Position numbers and translations under genes: made by a program. DNA of 64,000 nucleotides from Mesorhizobium mediterraneum (GTDB taxonomy: Bacteria; Pseudomonadota; Alphaproteobacteria; Rhizobiales; Rhizobiaceae), in the NCBI RefSeq assembly GCF_002284565.1, contig NZ_NPKI01000011.1, positions 124,001 through 188,000 on the forward strand, given 5' to 3'. The stretch's first letter is position 1. The number at the start of each line of letters is the position of its first letter. Of this stretch, positions 7,762 through 15,836 are shown piece by piece. The notes below the pieces were generated by a model, which was given only the letters and a program-made list of their open reading frames with translations, had not been told where the DNA came from and did not search any database.

Positions 7762-8361
7762 TTACTGCTCCTTCTTGAACAAATCCTGGAAGATGAGCTG
7801 GCCCCAAGTGCGGCCGCGTGCGTGTACCAGCGCGCCACCCTCGTTGAGCTTTCCCAGCTTGACGGGTGCGAACCCGAGTTGTTTGGCCAAGGTCGCCACG
7901 GGAGCGATCGCGTCCTCGTCGTCGCTCGTCAGAAAGACGACCCGGTGACCGCCCTCGACGAGCGGATCGGTAGCCAGGGTGGCCGCAATCAGGTGATTGA
8001 AACCTTTCACGAGCTTGGCGCCGGTGAACGCTTTCGCGATGACGGCGGAGGACGGGAGGCCGTCCAGCTCTTCAGGGACTGGAAACATGTTCGTCGCGTC
8101 GATGACTGTCTTGCCTTCCCAGCTCGGCAGGGCCTTCGCAACCTCGCGATGCTCCCCGAACGGGACCGCCAAGATGATTGTGTCGGCCTCAAGCGCATCC
8201 CGCAGCGACTTGGCGACGACCGTGGGTCCGATCGCCCGAGCTTGCGGCGCCAACGCCTCGGGCGGACGGCGGCTCGCGACGGTCACCTTGATGTTTTTAC
8301 GGGCAAAGGCGTGGGCGAGGGCCTGGCCTACCTTACCGAATCCTACAATTGCGTAGCTCAT
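7762..8361 (-). CDS. NADPH-dependent F420 reductase-like oxidoreductase
   Basis: The 199-residue protein begins MSYAIVGFGKVGQALAHAF, a GxGxxG dinucleotide loop, then VASRRPPE after beta-2, where the two Arg suit NADP phosphate. The blocks IILAVPFGEHREVAKAL, IDATNMF and LVKGFNHL are those of the F420-dependent NADP oxidoreductase superfamily. GGAG lies eight bases before the ATG at 8361. It shares the fold, but little close identity, with the genes at 671 and 2381, so this family has entered the region more than once. Cytoplasmic, substrate unknown. Confidence 0.85.
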   Translation of the reverse strand: MSYAIVGFGKVGQALAHAFARKNIKVTVASRRPPEALAPQARAIGPTVVAKSLRDALEADTIILAVPFGEHREVAKALPSWEGKTVIDATNMFPVPEELDGLPSSAVIAKAFTGAKLVKGFNHLIAATLATDPLVEGGHRVVFLTSDDEDAIAPVATLAKQLGFAPVKLGKLNEGGALVHARGRTWGQLIFQDLFKKEQ

Positions 8362-8518
8362 AATACTTCTCCGATCCGTGTTGGTATTGATTCCCCGGCC
8401 TTCAACGGCGCTGGGTTATCCGTTCTGCTGTGTGGCGACCTTTGCGTAGACGTCTCGCCATGAACCATGGACACGCTAGTTCCCGCCGATCAGCCGCTTC
8501 CCGCGATCCGGCGCGATT

Positions 8519-9253
8519 TCAGATAGCCGAGAAGCCGCCGTCGACAGACAACTCCACCCCATTCACGAAGCTCGAATCGTCTGAAGCAAGAAACAGCGCG
8601 ACCGCCGCAATTTCCTCAGGACGACCCATCTTTCCCCGCGGGATCAGGGATTCGAACATCTGCTTCGCCTCCTCGGTGAGAACTTGGTCCTGCATCGGTG
8701 TGGCGATCGGCCCCGGGTGCAGCACGTTCACCCGAATATTCCTGCCCTTCAGCTCGTTGAGCCACCCGCGCGCGAATGCGTGCAGCGCCGCCTTGCTCGC
8801 CGCATACACGCTGTAACCAGGAAAACCTTTGATCGAAGCAACTGACCCGGTCATGAAGATCGATCCGCCATCGTTGAACAGCGGCAACGCCTTCTGAACC
8901 GTAAACAGCGTGCCACGCGTATTCAGGCCGAAGGTCGCATCGAAATGCTGCTCGGTAATCTCGCCCAGTGGGACGGCTTCGCCCGTGCCGGCGCTCGCGT
9001 ACAGGACGTCGATCTTGCCCTTTTCCCGCTTGACTGTATCGAACAGGCGGTCGAGGTCGTCGAGATTGGACGCGTCGCCGCGCACGCCGGTCACGTTCCG
9101 GCCGATCAGCTTGACGGCCTCGTCCAGCGCCTCCTGCCTCCGGCCCGTGATGAAAACATAGGCGCCTTCTTCAACGAACCGCTTGGCGCTCGCCAGCGCC
9201 AAGCCGCTCGATCCACCCGTGATGACTGCAACCTTTCCGCCAAGCTTTCCCAT
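8519..9253 (-). CDS. SDR-family oxidoreductase
   Basis: A 244-residue classical short-chain dehydrogenase. TGGSSGLALA (residues 12-21) replaces the usual TGxxxGIG, with ITGRRQ after beta-2 suggesting NADP. YASAGTGE stands for NNAG, the catalytic Ser lies in TGSVASIKGFPGYSVYAASK, and Tyr and Lys in YAASK. It ends VELSVDGGFSAI as usual. AGGAGA precedes the ATG. A LysR-type gene is divergently placed 268 bases away, so it was probably its regulated target, but that regulator is frameshifted. Substrate unknown. Confidence 0.9.
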   Translation of the reverse strand: MGKLGGKVAVITGGSSGLALASAKRFVEEGAYVFITGRRQEALDEAVKLIGRNVTGVRGDASNLDDLDRLFDTVKREKGKIDVLYASAGTGEAVPLGEITEQHFDATFGLNTRGTLFTVQKALPLFNDGGSIFMTGSVASIKGFPGYSVYAASKAALHAFARGWLNELKGRNIRVNVLHPGPIATPMQDQVLTEEAKQMFESLIPRGKMGRPEEIAAVALFLASDDSSFVNGVELSVDGGFSAI

Positions 9254-9454
9254 GACTTCTCCTGTCGTGGTGTCGGGACAGCATCTGCCTCCGAGACCCT
9301 CGAAATGGGTCCGCCGGCGTCAGTTGTTGAGTGCGGAAGCGCGCACATCGGTGGTGCAAAATCGATCCGGCTGGACGACCGACGCCAGCCGCGACGATCG
9401 GTGTCCGCTTTTCGCAATTGGGCCGCGCTCGTCGACATAGGCTATGATGACCGC

Positions 9455-9484
9455 CTGTATTGCTGTTCGATGTGTTAGATACAG
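9455..9484. promoter_or_regulatory. Interrupted palindrome upstream of LysR gene
   Basis: CTGTAT at 9455-9460 and ATACAG at 9479-9484 are reverse complements 18 bases apart, 38 bases before the LysR start and within the divergent gap shared with the SDR gene. LysR proteins bind interrupted dyads in such gaps, but six-base arms can arise by chance, so this is only suggestive. Confidence 0.3.
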
Positions 9485-9521
9485 ACTTTGGAAGGCGCAC
9501 CGCGCGGTGCCGGATTGCACC

Positions 9522-10416
9522 ATGATCGACTGGGATGACATTCGCTACTTTCTTGCCGTCGCGCGCGGAGGCTCAGTGCGGGCTGCCGCCGAGCGCCTCG
9601 GGGTGTATCACTCGACCGTGCTGCGACGCATCGCTCAGCTCGAGGAACGCCTCGGGGCGCAGATGTTCGAAAAGCTGCCTTCGGGCTACCGCCTGACGGC
9701 TGCGGGCGAGGAGGTCCTCGAGCTCGCGAACCAGATGGAAGCGTCGTCGCACCAGTTGGAGACGCGCGTCTTCGGTCGCGACCAGAGCGTGCGCGGGCTT
9801 CTGCGGGTGACGTTGGCTCCGACCCTTGCGACACACCTGCTCATGCTGGACTTCGCCGATTTCGCGCGTCTGCATCCGGACATCGAGATGGAAATCGTGT
9901 CGTCCGGCGAGCTGGCAAATCTGACCAACCGAGAGGCCGACGTGGCGATACGCGTCGTCTACGACCGCAAAACCCTGCCGCTCAATCTTCACGGACTGAA
10001 GGGACCGGAGGTGTTCGGCGGCGTCTACATGTCCCGGGATAGACTAGCCGCATGGCGTGCGGGCGCGCTTGATCCCATCCGGTGGATCGTCATAAGCATG
10101 CATGGAATTCCGGATTGGGCCAGCGAGGGTGAGGTTCGCACCACGGAGGTTCCGTTCAGGACTACGGGCGCCGACGCGCAGATCGTTGCTGTACGGCAGG
10201 GCCTCGGTCACGACACTGCCGTGCTTCGTCGGAGATGCCGACCCCCTGCTGGTGAGGGTGCCGGGCACAGACCTGCACATGTACGGAACGCTCTGGCTTC
10301 TCACACAGGGGGAAACACGCAAGACGAAGCGCGTGCGGCTCTTCACGGAGTTCGTATCCCGCAGGCTCGCCGCGTACGCTCCGCTTCTCACGGGGCTGTC
10401 CATATCGCGCGACTGA
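9522..10416 (+). pseudogene. LysR-family regulator interrupted by a frameshift
   Basis: From the ATG at 9522 the protein starts MIDWDDIRYFLAVARGGSVR and carries a full LysR winged helix (AAAERLGVYHSTVLRRIAQL, then EERLGAQMFEK). The substrate domain proceeds to AVRQGLG at about 10205, where the frame is lost. The correct continuation TTLPCFVGDADPLLVRVPGT, DLHMYGTLWLLTQGETRKTK and RLFTEF lies one frame away and ends at 10416. A two-base loss (or one-base gain) near 10206 explains it. The uncorrected frame runs on to 10571 with unrelated sequence. The DNA-binding domain remains intact, so a truncated repressor is conceivable, but I treat the gene as broken. The neighbouring SDR at 8519 would be its natural target. 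Confidence 0.75.
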
Positions 10417-10927
10417 CGCCCGGCAGGTCGCCGGCGACGCTTGCCGTAGTCCGGTCGGAAGCCGAGCTGCGATCGCTTGAAGCGGCGTCGTTCAATCCGC
10501 GAATGGTGCGCCGTATCGCAACCGGCGCGAGGGCCACACTACCGACGGACGACGGACTTCATCATCGCTGACGGTTTTTTTGCCAGGCTGGAGACGCCGC
10601 TTTTGCGGAGGACTCCGAGGAGAATAGACCAACCGATATCGATAGTCTGTGAAACCGAGCAAATCGCGGATCGCCGAAATTCTCCTTTGAATTCAAGAGC
10701 GAGAATTTCTGACGGATCCGGGATACGGTTCTTCATCGTCAGCGGAAAGATTTTCCTCGATGGGTCAATGCGTTCTGCTTCAGAACAATCGAGTGGGAGT
10801 AGGGGGAATCGGCGGCGATAGCGTAGGTTCGGCGGACTTTAAGCTCCGTTCCGTCCGCATTTCGGCGGTTCTGATGCCGATGGATCGAGCAAGCTGCGCT
10901 CCAGGGTCGGCATTGCCAAGCGGCAAA
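10417..10927. other. Non-coding stretch carrying attachment copy B
   Basis: No credible gene is seen between the broken LysR gene and the cyclase at 10928. The stretch holds a guaA-like attachment core (10783-10800). About 100 bases before it lies a block at 10680-10712 resembling the block 54 bases before copy C (51712-51745): both contain CTTT, AA, TCAAGAGCG and AATTT in the same order. A reading frame over 10477-10821 has no family features. Confidence 0.5.
10783..10800 (+). repeat. guaA 3'-end-like attachment core, copy B
   Basis: GAACAATCGAGTGGGAGT followed by AG. In the frame ACA ATC GAG TGG GAG TAG it spells T-I-E-W-E-stop, the invariant C-terminus of GMP synthase, including a stop. 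The sequence before it is not guaA coding sequence. Integrative elements that recombine at the 3' end of guaA leave such copies at their far end. Compare copy A (5413) and copy C (51766), which lie in the same orientation. Confidence 0.65.
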
Positions 10928-11998
10928 TCAGGCCGGGAGCCGCCACATTCGTACACGACCTGTACCACGCAATTCCGTTTCCGCGAGTGGGTCGCAAGCA
11001 AAATCCGGTCCAAGCAGTTTGTGAGTTGCATCCGAAATACGGATTTCATCGGGCTCCGCGGACGTTTGAATACGTGCTGCGAGATTAACGGTCTCGCCCC
11101 ACAGGTCGTAGGCAAACCGCCTTTTGCCTATGACGCCCGCGACGATTGGTCCTGAGTGAATTCCAATTCTGAGTCTTAGCGGTTCTCCTGCGAAGCGCTC
11201 GAGCTTAACCGCCTTCCGCAGTTCAAGTGCATAGTGCGCAAGGGCTTCCGCATGATCGGATCGCGCGACGGGGAGGCCAGCGACCACCATCACACAATCG
11301 CCAATTGTCTTGATCTTTTCGCAGCCGTATCGTTCCGAGAGCAGATCCGCCGCCTTGAAGAAGTAATTTAAAATAGCGAGCGTTGTCTCGGCTCCGACGC
11401 TCCGTGCTCTTTCCGTAAAGCCGACGATGTCGGCAAAAAGCACACTCACCTCAGCGTGGTTGTCTGCAATTTGTTCGTCCGCTTTTAACCGCTCCGCGAT
11501 CGACGCTGGAAGAATGTTGAGGAGTAGGCTTTCGGCGCGCTGGTATTCACGCGACAATCCCTCTTGGCTCTGCCTCAACGCCTCGTTCGTCAATTGTAAT
11601 TTTTCGTTGAGTTGACGCTCCCTCTCTTGCAGGAGTGTCATTTCATAAGCCTTCTGTTGAAGCCGCTGCCTATTGTCGCGTTCGGCGGTGGCGTCAAGAA
11701 AGAGCAGCCACACGCAGGCATTGTCAGCAAAAAGATGAAGGTCCGCGACACGCCCGCTGGGCAGTTCGACCATGGCCATATGATATGGCAGCTCCGGGCA
11801 AGGCAGCAAGCCTTCCATGAATTCAAGTTGCTCGGCAACAGGCCTACCAATGCGAAGTGATGAGAGTCCGTAATGTTCAACACTACCGCCCTTCGCAGCG
11901 ATGCAAAGCTGGGCGTCAATTTTCAGGTATGCGACAGAATGCTCATTGTAGAAGAAATCGTAAATCCAGCTTCTGACTTCTCTCGGCAATCCATGCAT
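10928..11998 (-). CDS. Class III adenylate/guanylate cyclase, PAS-like sensor and coiled coil
   Basis: The 356-residue soluble protein has an N-terminal PAS-like domain (about 15-105), a coiled coil (about 110-157), the linker LLLNILPASIAERLK (158-172) common to bacterial cyclases, and a catalytic domain. Metal-binding Asp lie in LFADIVGF (190) and KTIGD (234). Lys230 and Asp298 (YDLWG) are the adenine-specifying pair, and Asn305 and Arg309 the transition-state residues. So it should make cAMP and be active as a dimer. It starts three bases after the stop of the small-GTPase gene, the last gene of a four-gene operon, which suggests that cAMP synthesis is controlled by or feeds into that GTPase. 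No membrane segment. Confidence 0.9.
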   Translation of the reverse strand: MHGLPREVRSWIYDFFYNEHSVAYLKIDAQLCIAAKGGSVEHYGLSSLRIGRPVAEQLEFMEGLLPCPELPYHMAMVELPSGRVADLHLFADNACVWLLFLDATAERDNRQRLQQKAYEMTLLQERERQLNEKLQLTNEALRQSQEGLSREYQRAESLLLNILPASIAERLKADEQIADNHAEVSVLFADIVGFTERARSVGAETTLAILNYFFKAADLLSERYGCEKIKTIGDCVMVVAGLPVARSDHAEALAHYALELRKAVKLERFAGEPLRLRIGIHSGPIVAGVIGKRRFAYDLWGETVNLAARIQTSAEPDEIRISDATHKLLGPDFACDPLAETELRGTGRVRMWRLPA

Positions 11999-12001
11999 GG
12001 T

Positions 12002-12493
12002 CTATTTGGTGACCATCGAAGCAAGCTGACGAAATGCATCATCAACATGTTCACCCGAAAGCGCGCTTGTTAGATAGATTTGCCATCCAAGTTGCCTCAG
12101 TTCGTTAATCTCACTATCCGAGATTGCCCACCGATCGGCCAGATCGGATTTGTTGAACAGCAATACAAACGGCATAGCGCCGAATTCGGCCTCGGCCCGC
12201 TCGCGCAGCGTGAGCGCCACGGCAAGTGTAGCGGCGCGGGTCCCATCGACGACAAGCACGAGCCCGCTCGCACCTCGCACATAGCTGACGCGAAATGAGC
12301 CGATATCGTCTTCGCCGGCCAAATCCCACAGAATCAGATCCACGGTTTTGTCCGGGAATGCGACGCTCTTCTTGTCGATTTTCACTCCCACCGTGGTCAA
12401 GTAGGTTTCTGAAAAGATGCTTTGCACAAACCTGCGAACCAGACTCGTCTTTCCGACAGCGAACCCGCCCAACATGCAGATCTTCTTTTGCAA
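12002..12493 (-). CDS. Ras/Rab-like small GTPase
   Basis: A 163-residue single-domain GTPase with all five G motifs: P-loop GGFAVGKTS (9-17), G2 Thr in YLTTVG (33-34), G3 WDLAGED (56-62), G4 NKSD (114-117) and G5 TSALSG (142-147). Order and spacing are those of eukaryotic Rab/Ras proteins, and bacterial homologues of this Ras-like superfamily are known (MglA and others). The catalytic Gln of DxxGQ is Glu here, so intrinsic hydrolysis may be slow. There is no C-terminal lipidation motif. The start is TTG at 12493; the next ATG (12475) would remove beta-1. It sits between the OmpA protein gene (15 bases) and the cyclase gene (3 bases), so a membrane regulator and a cyclase effector are the likely partners. 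Confidence 0.9.
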   Translation of the reverse strand: MQKKICMLGGFAVGKTSLVRRFVQSIFSETYLTTVGVKIDKKSVAFPDKTVDLILWDLAGEDDIGSFRVSYVRGASGLVLVVDGTRAATLAVALTLRERAEAEFGAMPFVLLFNKSDLADRWAISDSEINELRQLGWQIYLTSALSGEHVDDAFRQLASMVTK

Positions 12494-12508
12494 TATCCTG
12501 GGCTCCGC

Positions 12509-15163
12509 CTAGTGGAAGTTTACCGTAACCGAAACTCTGCGATTGGCGGAGCTCCCGGTTCGGCTATTCTCAGTCTCCGCCGGCTCAAAGGTGCCCGCGC
12601 CGCGAACCAAAAGCGATTCCGGAGCGACGCCGCGCTTCTTGAGAAGCGCACGAACTGTCTCGGCGCGGGCGGCGCTGATTGACGCGTTGGTCGTCTCACG
12701 GCCCACGGCGTCCGAATGGCCAGTCAACATGAACTGTGCTGTTACGCCCGCCTTGCGGGCGTCCTTGGCCAATTCCTTCAACTGATTCGCCAATTTGTCG
12801 AGAACTGGCAGTTGCTCTGGTCCCGGTACAGCCTTGCCAGAATCGAAGAAAATGTCGACCGCTTGGATAGCCTCCCTCAAACGAGTGAGTTCCTGAGGGG
12901 TCAACTCGCGCAGCTCGGAAATTTCTAGAGAGAGTCCGTCCGCGGCCAGTTGTTGGGCGGCGACCCGCGCCCGATCTATCCAGGCGGCAGGAGCCTCACC
13001 CACGAGAACGATGCGATCCTTGATGATCGAAAATCGTACTGAATCCGGCGGGGCCAGCGATGCCATCAGCCGCTTCACCACGAACTTCGGATCAAGGCTC
13101 TGATAGAATTGCCACTGCGAATGAACGCGAGCCGGATCAACCCCTGTTCCGGACAGCAGAGCCTGCGGGTCGGCGGCCTGCGGGTCTCTCAGGCCGGAAA
13201 TGTAGAAATGTCCGCCCCTCGCCGTTTGTTGGGCGACGATGATCCCCGCTTGGGCCTCAAGTCGCGACACATAATGCTGCCAGTGCTCCGCCGCGCGTGC
13301 TTCGGGGCTCACATCACGAACCTTGGAGATGTCGAATTCCGGTCCGCCTGCCGAAAGCTGCCGGGCCGCTGCGCGTGCCCGATCTATCCAGGTGTCGGGA
13401 GCCTCACCCTCGGCAATGATGCGATCATTGACGATCGAAAGTCGAACTGATTTCGGTGGGGTCAGCGACTCCGTTAGCCGCTTCAGCACGAACTCCGGCT
13501 CAAGGCTCTGATAGAATTGCCACTGCGAATGAACGCGAGCGGGATCGACCTGCGTTCCGGACAACAGCGACTGCGGGTCGGCGGCAAGCGGGTCTCTCAG
13601 GCCGGCAATATAGAATTGGCCATCGCGCACCTTTTGTTCGGCAACGATGATGCCCGGCTGGGTACTCAGCCGCGACACATAGGCCTGCCAGCGCTCCGCC
13701 GCGCGTGCTTCGGGGCTCACATCACGAACCTTGGAGATGTCGAATACCGGTCCGCCTGCCGAAAGCTGTCGGGCCGCTGCGCGTGCCCGATCTATCCAGG
13801 TGTCGGGAGCCTCACCCTCGGCAATGATGCGATCATTGACGATCGAAAGTCGTACTGAATCCAGCGGACCCAGCGACGCCGTCAGCCGCTTCAGCACGAA
13901 CTCCGGCTCAAGGCTCTGATAGAATTGCCAGTGTGAATGAACGCGGGCGGGATCGACCTGCGTTCCGGACAACAGTGACTGCGGGTCGGCGGCAAGCGGG
14001 TCTCTCAGGCCGGCAATATAGAATTGGCCATCGCGCATTTTTTGTTCGGCAACGATGATGCCCGGCTGGGTACTCAGCCGCGACACATAGGCCTGCCAGC
14101 GCTGCCCGGATTGCCAGGAAAGAAAGAACCAACCGCCTGCCGGAATCAAAACCAGCAGGACTGCAGCCACCACCAGCCACGGAAATCCCTGGTTTGAGTC
14201 CTCCTGCTTCAGTTCAACGCAGGTCTGCAACTGCGTCTCTACGCCGGCCAGCTGCGAACTGTCGCCGTCAAACTGCTCTAAAGCCTGTGAGCATTCATCA
14301 TGGATGCGAAGCAACACATCGCGAATTATTTCATGTAATTCCTCTGGCGGATTTCCCCGGATCACCGCAACCAACGTCGCAAACGGTCCAACTTCTGACC
14401 AGAGACGAAGCTCCCCAAAACGGATAGTGTCCAGGCCGCTCTGTTCTTTCTCGTTAAATGAATCTTTCACAAAATCTTGAATTGCACTAAGCATCGAAGA
14501 AATGAGTTGAGGATCTTCGCTAGTTGCATTATCGGCAGTTACATGCGCTATCAAAAGCCCGGAATTGCGGTTAATGAGAAAGACATGTTCTACACGGTAG
14601 ACAAGTGAATGCTTAAGAACAACTTCTGAGAAGCTTGCACCAGTTCTCCAAGCTTCAAATCTCCACTTGAGCCCATGCCAGGTAAATATATGTCTTAAAG
14701 TTTCATTCAGCGACTGAAAGGTCTGATCGATCTTTTCCCCGATCGACTTGCGAATTGCCGGCAGAAACACCGGGTATAATATATCCGTAAGCGTGCGCGG
14801 GCTCTTCTGGATGGACCGTTGCACGGCCCTCTCGACAGCTGGCGCAAGGGCCTCGCCGAGTTGCGCATAAGGCGCGCGTGCGGCTGCACTGGGGAGAACA
14901 CCCCCAACTGCAGACGCAAGCTGCTCAGGTTCGTCGAGCAGGTGCGTAACTCGTGAAAGCTCCGAAATTTCGCGGCCGACCAGCAACTGGCGCAGCGTTT
15001 CCATGCGAGGATCGGCGGTTGGAACTCCGTCGAAACGCGCACGATAGTCCGGATCAACGTTCCGGGCAATTTCGACCAAAAGACTAGCCAGAGCCTCGCG
15101 ATCAATCTCTGTATCGTTCGAAGCCGCTTGAGGAAGGCTGATTGGGTCGACGGTCGACGTCAA
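12509..15163 (-). CDS. Membrane-anchored OmpA-domain protein with cytoplasmic sensor domain and three BON-like repeats
   Basis: The 884-residue protein has four parts. Residues 1-327 are cytoplasmic; within them about 185-295 (VYRVEHVFLINRNSGLLIAH ... GPFATLVAVIRGNPPEELHE ... VLLRIHDE) have the strand-helix order of roadblock/longin domains, which regulate Ras-like GTPases. One membrane helix follows at about 328-350 (WLVVAAVLLVLIPAGGWFFL). Then come three tandem 136-residue repeats (355-762), probably BON-like and periplasmic. Finally an OmpA/MotB peptidoglycan-binding domain (about 765-884: GHSDAVG, then SANRRVSVTV). The start is TTG at 15163, seven bases after the upstream stop. The layout suggests a wall-anchored sensor signalling inward to the downstream GTPase. 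The OmpA and TM calls are firm; roadblock is an inference. Confidence 0.85.
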   Translation of the reverse strand: MTSTVDPISLPQAASNDTEIDREALASLLVEIARNVDPDYRARFDGVPTADPRMETLRQLLVGREISELSRVTHLLDEPEQLASAVGGVLPSAAARAPYAQLGEALAPAVERAVQRSIQKSPRTLTDILYPVFLPAIRKSIGEKIDQTFQSLNETLRHIFTWHGLKWRFEAWRTGASFSEVVLKHSLVYRVEHVFLINRNSGLLIAHVTADNATSEDPQLISSMLSAIQDFVKDSFNEKEQSGLDTIRFGELRLWSEVGPFATLVAVIRGNPPEELHEIIRDVLLRIHDECSQALEQFDGDSSQLAGVETQLQTCVELKQEDSNQGFPWLVVAAVLLVLIPAGGWFFLSWQSGQRWQAYVSRLSTQPGIIVAEQKMRDGQFYIAGLRDPLAADPQSLLSGTQVDPARVHSHWQFYQSLEPEFVLKRLTASLGPLDSVRLSIVNDRIIAEGEAPDTWIDRARAAARQLSAGGPVFDISKVRDVSPEARAAERWQAYVSRLSTQPGIIVAEQKVRDGQFYIAGLRDPLAADPQSLLSGTQVDPARVHSQWQFYQSLEPEFVLKRLTESLTPPKSVRLSIVNDRIIAEGEAPDTWIDRARAAARQLSAGGPEFDISKVRDVSPEARAAEHWQHYVSRLEAQAGIIVAQQTARGGHFYISGLRDPQAADPQALLSGTGVDPARVHSQWQFYQSLDPKFVVKRLMASLAPPDSVRFSIIKDRIVLVGEAPAAWIDRARVAAQQLAADGLSLEISELRELTPQELTRLREAIQAVDIFFDSGKAVPGPEQLPVLDKLANQLKELAKDARKAGVTAQFMLTGHSDAVGRETTNASISAARAETVRALLKKRGVAPESLLVRGAGTFEPAETENSRTGSSANRRVSVTVNFH
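12878..14101 (-). repeat. Three tandem 408-bp repeats inside the OmpA-domain gene
   Basis: Matching landmarks recur every 408 bases (for example at 13281, 13689 and 14097), giving three in-frame units of 136 codons. Units 1 and 2 (upstream, 13286-14101) are nearly identical at the DNA level over long stretches, while unit 3 has diverged more. Each unit contains an AYVSRL or HYVSRL strand, FYIAGLRDP and WQFYQSL, and a GEAP-TWIDRAR block. Confidence 0.9.
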
Positions 15164-15170
15164 GTTCCGA

Positions 15171-15836
15171 TCAACTCACTTTCCAGCTACGTTCCGAGTT
15201 GCTCTTGCTGCCGACGGGATCCTGATTTAGACATTTTGCAACCTCGACAAACAGGCCAGCCAAAAGATTTCGGTCGGTCTTGACGTTGCTGAGATCGGAA
15301 AACATTTTCTCCATTACCATCTGAATGGTTTCATTCTTTTGCTTGATTTCCTCACGCAACAATTGATCGCTTCGATTTATCCGGTCCGCAACTTCGCGCT
15401 CAAGCTCGCTCAATTGATCCGACAACGCGCGCACCTGCTTTTCAAGCGCCTGATTTTGCTCGCGAAGATTCCGGTCAATCTCCTTGTCGGCCTCGGCTCG
15501 TGCATCTTTTTCGTTCCGCAATTGCCCCGCAAGCGATTCGACCTGCTTCTTTGCATTTGACTCGTACATTTCAAGATTGCGCTTGGCCTCGGATTCGACA
15601 TCCTTGAAGCGCTGCAAGAACCGTTCTTCAAGCTTGGAAAAACGGCGGTCATAGTCCTGCATCTGGTTGCCGAACAGCAGATCACGTATCTTGTCGACAC
15701 CTACAGCGTCGCCTGGGCCTCCGCTCTCGCGAGCCTGGGCCGCCATGAAGGCCAGCCCGTTTCCGTCTGCATTACCTATTAGATTTACGTCCGCTTTATT
15801 TGCTGGAGAAGCGCTATTCGAAGATTCCTTGGCCAT
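15171..15836 (-). CDS. Coiled-coil protein, first gene of the GTPase operon
   Basis: About 221 residues from the ATG at 15836 (MAKESSNS), chosen because GAAGGGG lies about nine bases upstream; an in-frame start at 15860 would add eight residues. After a low-complexity N-terminus comes DKIRDLLFGNQMQDYDRRFS and KLEERFLQRF, then a heptad-rich coiled coil up to about residue 190 (LREQNQALEKQVRALSDQLS, ELEREVADRI). The C-terminal LLAGLFVEVAKCLN resembles the start of the next protein (LASLLVEIARNVD), so the two may share a docking motif. No signal peptide or membrane helix. It is seven bases upstream of the OmpA-domain gene and is probably a scaffold or cytoplasmic partner of it. Confidence 0.7.
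   Translation of the reverse strand: MAKESSNSASPANKADVNLIGNADGNGLAFMAAQARESGGPGDAVGVDKIRDLLFGNQMQDYDRRFSKLEERFLQRFKDVESEAKRNLEMYESNAKKQVESLAGQLRNEKDARAEADKEIDRNLREQNQALEKQVRALSDQLSELEREVADRINRSDQLLREEIKQKNETIQMVMEKMFSDLSNVKTDRNLLAGLFVEVAKCLNQDPVGSKSNSERSWKVS

Noticed and set aside
12878..14101. CRISPR-like array
   Set aside because: The repeats are 408 bp, contiguous and coding; no spacers. The 15-bp array at 28570 also has no spacers.
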